From Ligula intestinalis (taxonomy: Eukaryota > Platyhelminthes > Cestoda > Diphyllobothriidea > Diphyllobothriidae), in contig JAYGXS010000005.1 in the NCBI GenBank assembly GCA_036362985.1, positions 46,243,733 through 46,307,732 on the forward strand: a DNA stretch of 64,000 nt, written 5' to 3'. Numbering within the stretch: the stretch's first letter is position 1; every line of letters starts with the position of its first letter. This document shows, piece by piece, positions 33,298-43,740 of the stretch. The notes beneath the pieces are model-generated. The model was not told the origin of the DNA, did no database searches, and saw only the letters and a program-made list of their open reading frames with translations. Both the position numbers and the translations under genes were made by a program.

Positions 33298-33542
33298 CAC
33301 TCAGCTTTCCCTATCTGCTTTCTGGTTGATTCCGGTTTTGAAAGTTCAGCCTTTTAATCTCCAGAGAAATTAATTTTTGATCGCCGTATATATCAGTATT
33401 TTTAAGGTCTTTAGGTGTAGACCGAAATTGTAAGTGTATATTTGTGTTGAAACTCGTCAACAATTTGCTGCCGACAGGCAGACATTAGTAGGATAAAGTT
33501 ATGTCGTAACTTACCATAATAACAGCCTAGGTACTTGGTAAA

Positions 33543-33617
33543 AGGCCCAGACACGTGTTTTGCCGGCATTCTGCCGCTGTTTCACACAACCACAAGGAGT
33601 ACGGCTCATCAATGGGT
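33543..33617 (-). ncRNA. Degenerate type C hammerhead
   Basis: Second unit of array 1. The core is TTGATGA and GAAA has become AAAA, so it should be inactive. CACGTGT and the GCCGG block are kept. Confidence 0.55.
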
Positions 33618-33727
33618 CCCCCATCATTCCGTTTCCTTCGTTATTGATATACCGGTTTTCAAAGTTCAGCTTTCTCAGGAACTGAACTTTCAAAACCGGT
33701 ATATCAACCAGAAAGCGGACAGGGAAG

Positions 33728-33810
33728 GCTGGGGAACCACCTGATGCTCCGGATCCCTCGCAGTTGTGTCAAGCAGCGGCGGAATACCGGCGGAACACGT
33801 GTCTGGGCCT
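33728..33810 (+). ncRNA. Degenerate type C hammerhead in the inverted unit
   Basis: Plus strand: CTGATGC instead of CTGATGA, and GGAA instead of GAAA. CACGTGTC and TGGGCC are kept. Inactive by core changes. Confidence 0.55.
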
Positions 33811-34431
33811 AGTACCTAGGTTGTTAGTATGGCAAGTTACAACATCAATGAGGAGATCGACTGTAACCCATCCCCCCACTTCAACCAGCCCTCGTTACCG
33901 TAACCAGCAGAATCCTGACCCAGCTTAGAGTCGTTGGTTGGTTGGTTGGTAGCCCATGTTGGATCAGGGATTCCCGCCGGTTTTCAAACTGGGTGCAGTT
34001 GGGAGGCGGAGAAAAGCCGCGACCTCGGCCGGCTTCAGCCAAAGGTCCTCGGGGGTGAGTTGGGTGCCTGGTCGGGAATTGCAGACGAATAGGTGACGGC
34101 AGTCATGCGGCGAGACTCCGCAGTCGGGACGGCAGTCGGTTATAGAAGGGTCCAGCCGGTGTTGGTACTGACGAAGGAGCATGAAGTGGCAGCTGCGAAG
34201 CTGCGCCAGGGTACAACGAGTCACCCGTGGGAGATGACGTTCCGAGGCGGCAATCGGAGGTGGATAGCCACCTAGAAGGACCGGGGGGTGGTAGCCGGAT
34301 TTTGCGTTCACAACGGCGCTCTGGTGAAGGTGCTGGTAGCCTGTCCTGATGGCGGAGCCATCAACGGGTAGGCCTGAGAGAGACAAGGCGACAGCTGCCT
34401 TGTGTAGACATCCGATAGACGTCCGAACGTC

Positions 34432-36112
34432 TCAGCTAGGCTCGATGGCGTTGCAACGATGGCGGTTTGGATGGCCAGGTTGTGAACAGGTCCACCAGAG
34501 CTGTTGGCCCAGGAGTTTGTTGTGCGCGGCGACCGGCAGGATAGAAGCCTCCGCATGAAGGTGATCGGTGGGCGACATTTTATAGCAGCCCGTGATCATG
34601 CGGAAGTCACCATTCTGTGCTGACTGAAGGTGGCAGAGGCTGGAGGAGCTGATTGTTGGAGACCAGATTGATGCCACATAGGTGAGATGCGGCTTGGCCA
34701 TTGCATTGAATGTGTTCGTCAGCAACTCCTTTGCGCAGCCCCAGGAAGTGTCCGCGAGAGCCTTGAGGACCTTGGTGCACCTGCTCACTTTGCTTGCGAC
34801 ATCCATTGTATGGTCTGTAAACGTGAAAAGCGGATCTAAACGGACGCCAGGGAGCTTGGACTTTCGGACCAGCGGTAAAGCCTCACCGTTGACGATGATA
34901 TCCGGGTGGCGATTGAACTCCTTCGGATCCAGCGTGAAAACAGTGACGGACGACTTGGCAGCCGAGACCGACATCCCGTGCTGAGTGAGGTAGTCCACAA
35001 TAATAGGCATGAATTCCGAGAGGACCTGTTCAACCTGATCAATTTTACGGTGCTGGCAGAATATGGTGACATCATCCGCGTATGATACCACTTTGGCGGG
35101 AGCCGGAGGGAGTGGGAGTTTCCGCATGTAAATTTTGAACAGCGTTGGGCTGAGCACAGAGCATTGAGGAACACTGCAGGTTTACTTACGGGGCTTGGAG
35201 AGAGTGCCGCGGAAAAGGACACGATCGTGGCGGTCACGGATGTAAGCCGCTAACCATCGGACCAGGCCCATCGGGACGTTCAGGGAGACCAAGTCCTGCA
35301 GGAGCTGATCGTGGCGGATCCAGTCAAAGGCTCGCGACAGGTCAATTGAGACAGCCACGGTCCGCGAAGCGGGCTCCTGCTGATTGAAGCCCTCGAGGAT
35401 GGCGTCGCTAAGCTCGACAAGAGCCGCTTTTGTGCCACCTGAAACAATGTTGGTGGTTGGACAGATCCACTGCAGACGTCAGAATTGGAAGGAGAAGTCG
35501 TTCCAAAATTTTCGCCAGTGGACTAAGGAGGGCGATTTGGCGATAGGACGTCGCTTGACTGGGGTCCTTGCCAGCTTTGACCAGGGGAATGATGGTGGAC
35601 TGGCGCCAGCAATCGGAGATGACTGAACTGGCCAGCGAAAGATTGAAAATGTCTGCCAGATAGGCAGCCACCTTGGGGCCGATATGGCGCAAATGGATAG
35701 AAGCCAGGCCATCCGGTCCTAAGGCTTTCGAGACTTTCGTTTTCCTGACGGCGGCGAGGATAGCATCGGTCGAGAAGGAAATGTCCGGATGCGGGGCCTT
35801 ATGGAGGAGGCGAAGGAGGGGGCGCTGGCTTTTGGGACTGGGAGCCGAGCGGGGCGAGAACAGCTTGTTCATCTTCGCGGCGATCGTACCGTTGTTGGAG
35901 ATGAACTTGCCGTCCCCGAAGCTAATAGATTGGTTGGGTGTGTCAGCCCGGTGTTTGGTCAAATTGCGTAGAAGTTTCCAGGTGGCAGCTGCGTTGCCGC
36001 GGAAATTACAATCTGCAACTTTTTCACGCCAACGTTCCCGTTTGTCGTCATTGACGGTCTTGGTTATCAAGCCGTTGAGTTCGCCAACACGCGGGTCAGT
36101 TGCGTCTCGCAC
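34432..36112 (-). pseudogene. Degenerate Jockey copy: RT region
   Basis: Pieces in different frames: KVSKALGPDGLASIHLRHIG and QSTIIPLVKAGKDPSQATSY in 35408-36112. Then SPTLFKIYMRKLPLPPAP and the catalytic box YADD in VVSYADDVTIFCQ in 34432-35157. The thumb and connection follow (NRHPDIIVNGEALPLVRKSK and MAKPHLTYVASIWSP). Inactivated by frameshifts around 35160-35460. Confidence 0.85.
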
Positions 36113-36218
36113 TCGGATCTCGTCTCGCTCTCGTTCCAGTCGGGAGGCTTCGCTTCGGTAGTTTTGGCGGAGTATGGGGTGCGACCGTTCGGTATATGGT
36201 GGCCTGCTGCTGCCAGAA

Positions 36219-37369
36219 TCAGGTGACGAACGGCCCGCTCCGCCTTGTTGACACAGGTGGGGGCGGTAGCTGATCGGTTCCCACTTCGCATTCCGCAGTG
36301 AACGCTGCCCAGTCAGCTCTCTTGAAGTTGATAAAATGCCTGTTTGGAGCCTTGATACGGTCGGCAGAGGTGGCCAAGTCGAGCACTATAGGGAGATGAT
36401 CGTTCCCTAGGCTGATTTCCGTGCTCCAGGTGGTGAAGGCTACTAGACTGAGACTGGCAAGCGAGACATCGGGAGAGCTGGGGGCACCGTTAGGTGGGAG
36501 CCACGTTGGGCTGTCCTCGTTGAGGACTGCGAAGGGAGCTTGCTCTAGTTCATCCGCCAGGACTTCTCCCCGGGAATCGGCCGCCAAATTGGAGCACCAC
36601 AGGTCGTGATGGGCGTTGAAGTCACCTAGTACCAAACTGTCACCAGAAGGTAAGTAGGGAGCGATAGAGGCGGTGAAACCTGGAGGACAACTGGACGTTG
36701 GAGGGATGTACACGTTCACGACGGTTAGCGGCACCGGGCCAATGTTAAGGGAAATCGCTAGTATTTCCGTGGGATCAGCACCTAGCAGAGGTAGCTGGTG
36801 ATGGGCAATGGATTCGTCCACTAGGAAGGCCAAGCCTTCACCTTTGTTGCGGCTGCGGTCGCGATGGACGATCGTGTAGTCGGCACAAGACGGGACCTTA
36901 GTGGAGTTAGACCACTTTGTCTCTTGGATAGCCGCCACAACTATGCTATGCGAACGCATGAAGGCCTGGAGCTGGTCAAACTTGGTAAGTAGGCAGTTGG
37001 CGTTGAGCTGGAGGATGTTAAAACCAGGTGGTGAGGCAAGGTCGGGGACCAGAGGCTTTGGGTTCAGGATCGGGCAGGCTGAGGCGTGGAGACCGGAGGG
37101 GGCACGGGACAGCTGGGACACGCGAAGACGGGCGACCAATCGGCAGCTTTGGCGAGGCCACTGCAGCCGAGATGGCACCAACCATTGCAGGAGCCGCAAC
37201 GTACAGACCAGTCGCGGCGGCCCAGGCGGACTCGGCAGAACGAACAGTACCAGAGAGATCCAGGGTTGGCCTCAATACCGGCGGCAAGGAGGAGGAGTCG
37301 GAGCAGCGTGGCCGGAGGGGCTGCTCCGTCATCAAAAACACAGACGGAGAATGGGGGGAGATAGGTCAA
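36219..37369 (-). pseudogene. Degenerate Jockey copy: 2A-like/PHD N-terminus and APE endonuclease
   Basis: N-terminal frame (37064-37369): LLRLLLLAAGIEANPGSLWY then the PHD-like Cys cluster (RCGSCNGWCHLGCSG). The 2A-like motif ends NPGS where the intact copy has NPGP, so skipping should be lost. Endonuclease frame (36219-37199): FNILQLNANCLL, AAIQETKWSNSTKVPSCADY, LVLGDFNAHHDLWCSN and ISLGNDHLPIVLDL. A frame change separates the two. Confidence 0.85.
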
Positions 37370-37465
37370 CCGTAGGGAGGTTCGGTGTAGCAGACCTTGG
37401 CCGTCGGGAGGGCGGTAGGGAACGCGGTCGAAGAAGCGTCTGCTGTGGCTCCCACTTAGAGGCGT

Positions 37466-37734
37466 CAGAACGGTTGGCAGAAAATACTACTGCTGCTAGC
37501 ATGCCGATAGGTGGCAGCGGCAGAGGAAGCGAGGGTACAGTCAGTAACGCTGGAGTATCGGGTGAAATAACTGTCCTGTTTCATTGCACACGTGCTTCTG
37601 CTGCTACTGCTGCTTCAAATACATCGGGCACCACCGCCGCGCCACAGCATGACAGCCGCCGCATGCCGCATGACTTCTTCGCGCGCGCGCGCCAGCGCAC
37701 ACAGCGGTATGCGTGGCGGGTTGTTTTCCTTGTC
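37466..37734. other. Intron, GCGC-rich patch
   Basis: CGCGCGCGCGCGCCAGCGCA at about 37680; nothing else recognised. Confidence 0.4.
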
Positions 37735-37895
37735 AATTTATCATCTGTCATAGGGTTATTCTACTCCGATCTGTTTCAGGATGTACCCATCCTCTATCAT
37801 TGTCATGAGTAGCGAGATAATTGGAACCCCAATTGTATATGTTACTCGCCAAATATAAGTAACAATGTTATTATTTTACCGACAACACAGACCAA

Positions 37896-37938
37896 CATCA
37901 CGAAGCTTTTCGGCCTATATGGGCCTCATCAGGCGATG
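37896..37938 (-). ncRNA. Hammerhead ribozyme candidate, type B, left copy
   Basis: Minus strand: stem I CATCGC with GTGATG (six pairs, one wobble), core CTGATGA, stem II GGCC-CATATA-GGCC, GAAA, palindrome AAGCTT, and C before the cleavage point. Differs from the right copy by one stem I base that still pairs. Confidence 0.8.
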
Positions 37939-38184
37939 GCAGGTCAACTCTAGTGTAGCAGCGGAAATTGCTGCCACGCTCGAGTTTCAAACTCGCGTCT
38001 CTCCGGACAGAGACGGTAAAATAATAACATTGTTACTTATAGTTGGCGAGTAACATATACAATTGGGGTTCCTATTAGCTCGCTACTCATGACAATGATA
38101 GAGGATGGGTAAATCCTGAAACAGATCGGTGTAGAATAACCCTATAACACATATAATCCCGATCAAAAACCGACAACACGGCGG

Positions 38185-38258
38185 ACCCGTAGCTCAATGG
38201 TTAGAGCGTTCGTCTCTGGCCGGATAGACGCGAGTTCGAAACTCGAGCGTGGCAGCAA
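38185..38258 (+). promoter_or_regulatory. tRNA-like pol III internal promoter of the type B element
   Basis: A box TAGCTCAATGGTTAGAGCG and B box GAGTTCGAAACTC, about 30 bp apart, inside a tRNA-like block. Type 2 pol III promoters have this arrangement. It would drive transcription towards the hammerhead about 40 bp downstream. Confidence 0.7.
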
Positions 38259-38287
38259 TTTCCGCTGTCACACTAGAGTTGACCTGC

Positions 38288-38330
38288 CATCACCTGATGA
38301 GGCCCATATAGGCCGAAAAGCTTCGTGATG
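38288..38330 (+). ncRNA. Hammerhead ribozyme candidate, type B, right copy (all core bases intact)
   Basis: Stem I CATCAC (38288-38293) pairs fully with GTGATG (38325-38330). Core CTGATGA is at 38294-38300. Stem II is GGCC (38301-38304), loop CATATA and GGCC (38311-38314). GAAA starts at 38315. Stem III is the palindrome AAGCTT (38318-38323). The predicted cleavage is after C38324 (TTC). Every invariant base of a type I hammerhead is present. Because AAGCTT has no loop, two copies would have to pair to form stem III. Confidence 0.85.
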
Positions 38331-38371
38331 TTGGTCTGTGCTGTCGGTAAAATAATAAAATTTATCATCTG

Positions 38372-40113
38372 CCAGTCACACAGCCCCACACCCACATTCA
38401 GAGCCATTGCAATGCACATGTGGAGCGCATGTAAACCAAGGAGAGATTTCCTGTCAAAGTGTCACGTGCACATCCCTCCCCTCCCCCACACAGCCGATGG
38501 TCATAAAACAGGCCTCAGACTGATGGTGCTTACTTCCAGAACAAATGAGTTTGCACAGGCAACTCCGCAGTCTCGTCACTTCCTGAACAAGGGCAAATTA
38601 CTATTGTCTTACGCCGCCACCACTTAAGGTCAATTTTGTAAAGCGACAAACGCGTGATAACCTGATCGTGCTGATTATGCACACGTGACCATGGGTGGCG
38701 AGAAAACAAGTATCACGCACAGGTCAACCTGGCAAATGGCAACTAGGGAGTTAGTTGGCGATTTCAAGAGAATCATGATGCAATAGCTCAAAAATTCCGG
38801 GGTGTTTAACACATACAACAAGAGTTCAAAAGAGTACGAGAACACAGTCCCGCAAAGCTAGGGAAGGGCAAACTAAAAGATATAAACAGATCCATTCTAG
38901 CGCACCTGGTAGACTCAGACCATCGCGTGGATGCCAAAGAGGGCTTCCGAGTGATCTCCTAGGTGCTCTCAAACTATTCAAACTGCATTGGACAGCGTCT
39001 GTTGGCTACGAAAGAAGCGGCAATCATCAGGCTACACCGACCGGTTTTGTGAGCCAAAACGAACTTCGTCGCGGTGCCGCAGTTACCATGGCCAAAAGCC
39101 GCTAGTCCAGCAGCCAGCAGCTTATCACCTCACTCGGCCACTATCCGCCTCTTAGGCTGATCAGATTTGTGACTCCGATCCTCCCAACTCCCGCCCACCT
39201 ACCCTGACAACCACACAATTTTTTCTACCAACTCGCATAATTTATTTACTTAATCATCACATAAATATGAAGGCCTAACTAGAATTTACCCAAAACTAAC
39301 GTATGTTCCCCAATTGATCGTCTGAAATTTTCAAAAGGAATTTTCGCATAAATGTGTACGTGCATTTTAGTTTTAATTCCGTGGTCTGCTTTGTCTTTCT
39401 AACGCGAACGAAATTAATATGGTTGGGAGAGAGAACGCAAACAGGTAAGCCCCTGCCAGCCTTAAATTAAGTAAACTGTGATGGCAGAGGATATATACAA
39501 GTAGATTGACGTGCCACTGTTTAGATATTACTTGGTAATCGTCCAACCAGTTTAATATTCCTGAACATCACTTAAGTGCCTTCCTCTCAGAGGAAACCAA
39601 TAGATGCATATGCACTCGACAGTGGTTTTCTCAGCATTCTCTTCTGATATATAAACTCTAGAGGATCATCAGGCAGGACATGGAGAAAAGTGTCTGGCAT
39701 ATGGCTTCTTTGAGGGATTTGTCCTAAAATAGATGTGTAAATAGCTCCTATTTTTCTAAAGGCGAAATGCGAGAACATATTTCTCGTCCTCCATGGGAAA
39801 TACTATTTTCGGGATTTCGGACCAGCTAGCGCTCTGGCGGACACTCGTTATTAGCTATTGTATTCGTTTTCACAACATTCCCAGCCTCAGAAGCAACGGC
39901 AGGCACTAGTCAAAACGAGCAACATCTATGTGACCGCCTTCAGTCAAAAATTCTCAGGGATTCCACCTATCTACAAACGGCTGAGTCGTTCCAATATCCT
40001 TTCCATACAGTAAATCACTTTATACATATTGCATAGAGCTTGAATATCGTTTAACTTTACTTCGATCTATGATGGCAAGCAAAACTAAACGTACAGCGCA
40101 ACGTTTAAAAAGT
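38372..40113. other. Intron, nothing recognised
   Basis: 1.7 kb without recognisable repeat or exon. Confidence 0.4.
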
Positions 40114-40193
40114 CTACCGCGAGTGGGATTTGAACCTAAACCCGAGGTTCGCGGGCATCGGTCGTTATCATTAGACCACGAGGGCGCCCGGTT
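40114..40193 (-). repeat. tRNA-like sequence (minus strand)
   Basis: Minus strand: A-box-like TGGTCTAATGATAACG and B box GGTTCAAATCCC, with acceptor-like ends ACCGGGC and TCGCGGT that pair only partly. Probably a tRNA-derived repeat rather than a gene. Confidence 0.5.
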
Positions 40194-40581
40194 TCCACTG
40201 ATTTAATTCAGGATATAAGCCCAAACCGCAAGTTCGAGGGTAGAAACCGCATGGTTGGCGCAACGAAATAGCGCCCTGCTAAAAAAGCCTAAAGTCCTCC
40301 GAGCTCAATAGACACAAAGTACGAAGACCGAGATGGCATAACAGACATGGGACTTTCCAAAGCATTTTCCGTCATGCAGAAGGATGTGGTTTGCTTTAAA
40401 ACGGAATAAGCAGAACTGAAGTCGCTTTTGTATTTTCTAACGCATGTTGGAGACTACTGAAAGCCGAGAAAAGGCCAAGACGAAGAAAACAGAAGAGGTT
40501 TCCATACTCCATAAGCAAACTACAGCAGAGCCAGTAGTAGAACTCGACCTAGTCGAAGAGTCGGAAATCCACGAAAATGTA

Positions 40582-40655
40582 GAATACCCGGGAGTCGAAC
40601 CCTGTACGTTGGGCCAACAGGCAGACGGTGTCGCCACTAGACTAGCAGACCACGA
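40582..40655 (-). repeat. tRNA-like sequence (minus strand), second
   Basis: Minus strand: TAGTCTAGTGGCGAC and B box GGGTTCGACTCCC, the latter matching the consensus. Looks like a tRNA-Glu/Asp-type head. It overlaps a plus-strand ORF (40444-40821), which I regard as chance or as a domesticated insertion in the CR1 leader. Confidence 0.5.
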
Positions 40656-40850
40656 TGAACGGACTGAACATTTTGCTTACTCGAGGTGTTTCGTGCTTAA
40701 CACAGTCCCAAAAACCAAGCAGGCAGTGTCTAAGATACCAGTAAGAACTAGTCTGGTTGCGTCTTTCAGAAAGACAAGACGCCACCGACTACCACACAAG
40801 AAGGTGGCCTTGGCACAATAGAGGAGCTGTCGGGTCCTCCCAATTATCAA

Positions 40851-42362
40851 ATGCCGGAGCTTAGGGATCTCTCAGCCCAAGTCGAGGATACCCACACGTC
40901 GGTAGGGTCCACTGATAAACCTCTTAGTCCGTTATTTAATCGCAGCCAGTGCATCGTCATTCAAGGCATGCCTGAATCTTCTTCGGAGACCCCAAACAAT
41001 AGAATTGACCATGATATGGATTTATTCCGCATTAAGAAATTGAGGTCCCCGTCCTAAAAGCATGTAGGTTGGGCCTCAAGAAGGGTCCATATACGGACTC
41101 GGGTCAACCCAGACTAATAAAATCTATACTCAAGCACGAAGAACAAGCGAAGCTACTGTTGAACAGGAAAGCCCAACTACGGAACAAGTACCCAACGGTT
41201 TTTTTTTCAGTGGGAGTACGCGCCGGCCGAGAGGGAGAAGTGGCGGGCACTGAAAACCGAACTCCACAGGAGATCCAATGCGGGCAAGGGGAACCTGCGA
41301 ATAATAAACGGGGAAATCATCACCGCCCAGAGGTCATTCCTCTGGAGACAGACAATGACGCTGAGTTTTATAGGCAAAAAGCAGACCAAAACTCAGGCAA
41401 TAAAGTAGCTAATTCGCAGAGACCTTCCGAATCCCTCGACCCACAAATCGCTCAGAACTCTATGCCGGCGAAGCTACGCTTTCTTTATAAGAACGCACAG
41501 AGTTTGCTTCAGAAGATTGACGAGCTCAAAGTTTGTATAGCTGACCCACAGCCGGATGTCATATCCATTACAGAGACCTGGCTACAGGCCGACGTAATGG
41601 ATGCCGAAATGGTACCCGGAGAGTGCCAAGTTTTTCGTCGGGACCGGATACATAGGAGGGGAGGAGGAATAACAGTGTTTGTCAAGAAGGGCATCATTGC
41701 GTCGGAACGCAAAATTGGTTCCTCTCATGATTGTGAAGCGCTATGGCTTAAGCTGAAAGCGCGTGGTGCACCCACTTTACATTTCATGACCGTCTATAGA
41801 CCGCTAAATCAATCTCCAGAGGGTGGTGAGACCTTGTTTGGACTAATGCGTGAACTGGCTCAAGATGAAAATGCGCTGATCACTGGAGATTTTAACGCCC
41901 CACGGATTAACTGGGATGAGCTATCAGTTAAAGGTTCTCATGAGTCTTTTAGCTCCAGATTCTTAAAGCTGACGGGGGACCTCTCTCGTGCAGAATGTTG
42001 GATTCCCAACGAGAATAAAAGAAGCACAAACAGCGAACTGTTTGGACCTCGCATTATCGAAAGAGCCGATTGATACAAGCGAAATTAGGTCAATCGCGCC
42101 TCTTGGAAAGAGTGATCATGTCATGATCCTGTGGGAATATGCTTCAAACACCAATCAACCTAGAAATACGGAGGTTCGGTTAGACTACTGGCTTGGAAAT
42201 TACACCGCAATGAGAAATGAAATAACAGCAATAAATTGGTATGACCTTCTAAACGGTAGTCCGGATGCCGACTGGAACACTGTCAGGGAGCTTATAAGCG
42301 AAGTTATGAATCCAAACTGTCCGCTGAAAAAAGTACAAAAGGCGAGCAGGCCCCCCCCCTGA
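40851..42362 (+). pseudogene. CR1 copy: ORF1 remnant and APE endonuclease, frameshifted
   Basis: The ORF1-like part reads SQCIVIQGMPESSSETPNNR and IDHDMDLFRIKKL, then in another frame PRLIKSILKHEEQAKLLLNR. The endonuclease frame (to 42073): KLRFLYKNAQSLLQKIDELK, DVISITETWLQADV (catalytic Glu), HRRGGGITVFVKKGI and ALITGDFNAPRINWDE. The tail is in the frame 41988-42362: CLDLALSKEP and APLGKSDHVMILWEY with the SDH box. The frameshift near 42000-42060 kills the enzyme. Confidence 0.82.
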
Positions 42363-42740
42363 TTAACGCAAGATCTGAAAATCCAAATAAACCGCAGTAA
42401 CAAACTGTGGAGAAGGTACGGATCATCACGCCAGCCTTCACACTACGAAGAATTCCGCCAAAAGCAGAACGAGGTTAGATCAAACATTCGGAAAGCGCGG
42501 AAAGACTACGAAGCGGAAATTATCGAGCGGCCGTAACGAAGTAAAAGGTGTTCTACAGTTACATTAACAGCAGGCTAAAAAAACAAAGGCACAATTGTAG
42601 TACTAAATGGTGAAAATAATGAGAAAATTATAGACCATCTCGAAAAAGCAGAACATCTTAGCAAGTGTTTTGCATCTGTTTTCATTGAGGAACTGCATTT
42701 TAATCTGACAGACTTCCATGCAGAGAGAGATGGCAGAATC

Positions 42741-43523
42741 ATGGAGGACCTCCGTTTCACAGAAGAAGATGTTAGGAATGAACTTCTTGCGCTTGATGAA
42801 GCTAAGTCTCCGGATCCAGACAAAATACCAGCAAAGGTACTGCAAAAGCTGGCTTCGGAACTTTCCCGACCGCTTACCCACATTTTTCAGTTGTCCTTTG
42901 ATCGAGGCCTCCTCCCATCCGATTGGAAAGTTGCGAACATATACCCTATTTACAAGGGTGGATCCAGAACCAGCGAGAACAACTATCGACCAGTGAGCCT
43001 AACTTGCATCTGTTGTAAAGGTGTGGAAAGGATCATCAAAAAGGCCACTGTGAAGTTCCTCGAAGAAAAAGACTTCTTTGATGGTGCCCAACACGGGTTT
43101 CGAGGAAACCACTCCTGCCTGACCAATATACTTTATTCTATGGAGCAGTGGTCCAAGTTATTAGACGAAAATACTCCCGTAGATGTTGTTTACATAGACT
43201 TTAAAAAAGCCTTCGATAGTGTCGCTCACCAACGGCTACTCTACAAGGTTGGCGAATCTGGGATAAGGGGCAATTTACTAAATTGGGTAGGATATTTTCT
43301 CATACGCCGATCGCAGTCCGTGTGCGTCGGAAAAGCAAAATTCTCTTCAGTGCCAGTTGCGAGTGGAGTGCCTCAGGGCTCCGTTCTTGGGCTAATATTG
43401 TTTCTAATCTACGTCAACGACTGTAGGCATGGACTGGTCAGTAATAAAGTCTTGTTTGCAGATGATAATAAGATATGGCAACCCATTAGAAACGCTCATG
43501 ATGAAAAAACTCTGCAAGAATGA
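42741..43523 (+). pseudogene. CR1 copy: reverse transcriptase, interrupted by an insertion
   Basis: 260 open codons: DEAKSPDPDKIPAKVLQKLA, WKVANIYPIYKGGSRTSENN and YRPVSLTCICCKGVERII. Then FFDGAQHGFRGNHSCLTNIL, DVVYIDFKKAFDSVAHQRLL (motif A), GVPQGSVLGLILFLIYVND and the catalytic box FADD in KVLFADDNKIWQ. It runs into the 43532-43726 insertion shortly after motif C. The polymerase part itself is well kept, suggesting a fairly young loss. Confidence 0.88.
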
Positions 43524-43531
43524 CTTGACCG

Positions 43532-43726
43532 AGAAGAAGAAGAAGACTCGATCGCTGGGACAATATGTTCATAAACATATTGTATAAACATAAACATATA
43601 AACATAAAAATAAAAATAAACATAAACATATTGTATAAACATATTTATAAACATATTGTCCCAGCGATCGAGTCTTCTTCTTCTTCTCAATTGCTTCCTG
43701 GGACACGGATGTTCGCTTGTATTGGC
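43532..43726 (+). mobile_element. 195-bp palindromic PLE-end insertion in the CR1 LINE
   Basis: Flanked by a 13-bp TSD AATGACTTGACCG (43519-43531 and 43727-43739). The first about 37 bp (ACTCGATCGCTGGGACAATA region) are the reverse complement of the later CCCAGCGATCGAGTCTTC region. Between them are AT-rich ATAAACATA repeats. The last about 90 bp match the extreme 3' end of PLE 1 (AACATATTGTCCCAGCGATC to GGATGTTCGCTTGT). The CR1 ORF would read on if it were absent. A minimal PLE-derived insertion without hammerhead or protein. Confidence 0.85.
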
Positions 43727-43740
43727 AATGACTTGACCGC

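Larger units (their letters stand above)
33019..33850 (-). repeat. Hammerhead-repeat array 1 (type C units, two direct plus one inverted)
   Basis: Two units of about 333 bp in tandem (33019-33351 and 33352-33670), starting at TTTTAATCTCCAGAGAAATT. A partial unit follows in the opposite orientation (33677-33850). The join is a palindrome (CCGGTTTTCAAAGTTCAG against CTGAACTTTCAAAACCGG). Each unit ends in a hammerhead-type block with GGCCCAGACACGTGTTT on the plus strand. The same unit forms the array at 46115-46841. No coding capacity. Fits a multimeric, ribozyme-bearing retroelement. Confidence 0.75.
33935..37454 (-). mobile_element. Jockey-like LINE, full-length but degenerate copy
   Basis: A 3.52-kb insertion with near-identical flanks CTTAGAGTCGT (33924-33934) and CTTAGAGGCGT (37455-37465), an 11-bp TSD with one mismatch. 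Its length and 5' start (GTGGGAGCCACAGCAGACGC on the minus strand) match the intact copy at 58943-62471. The 3' end has an ACCA repeat tail where other copies have ACGACACAC. The ORF is cut into frames (36219-37199 endonuclease, 35408-36112, 34432-35157 RT). Sense to calcineurin. Confidence 0.9.
37748..38358. mobile_element. Inverted dimer of a tRNA-promoter plus hammerhead element (type B), with TSD
   Basis: 611 bp flanked by a 13-bp direct repeat AATTTATCATCTG (37735-37747 and 38359-38371). The right half (about 38016-38358, about 342 bp, plus strand) is one unit: a spacer beginning GTAAAATAATAACATTGTTA, a tRNA-like head with A and B boxes, then a hammerhead. The left half is the same unit on the minus strand, truncated inside the tRNA-like head. 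The halves meet at 38009-38016 through GTCTCT/AGAGAC. No ORF. The layout recalls the schistosome Sm-alpha repeats, which also join a pol III promoter to a hammerhead. Confidence 0.8.

Noticed and set aside
17255..40655. Functional tRNA genes at the tRNA-like blocks
   Set aside because: Acceptor and anticodon arms do not fold properly. They look like SINE heads or pseudogenes.
40444..40821. 125-codon ORF upstream of the CR1 LINE
   Set aside because: It overlaps a minus-strand tRNA-like block and shows no protein motif. It could be part of the CR1 leader, but I cannot support it.
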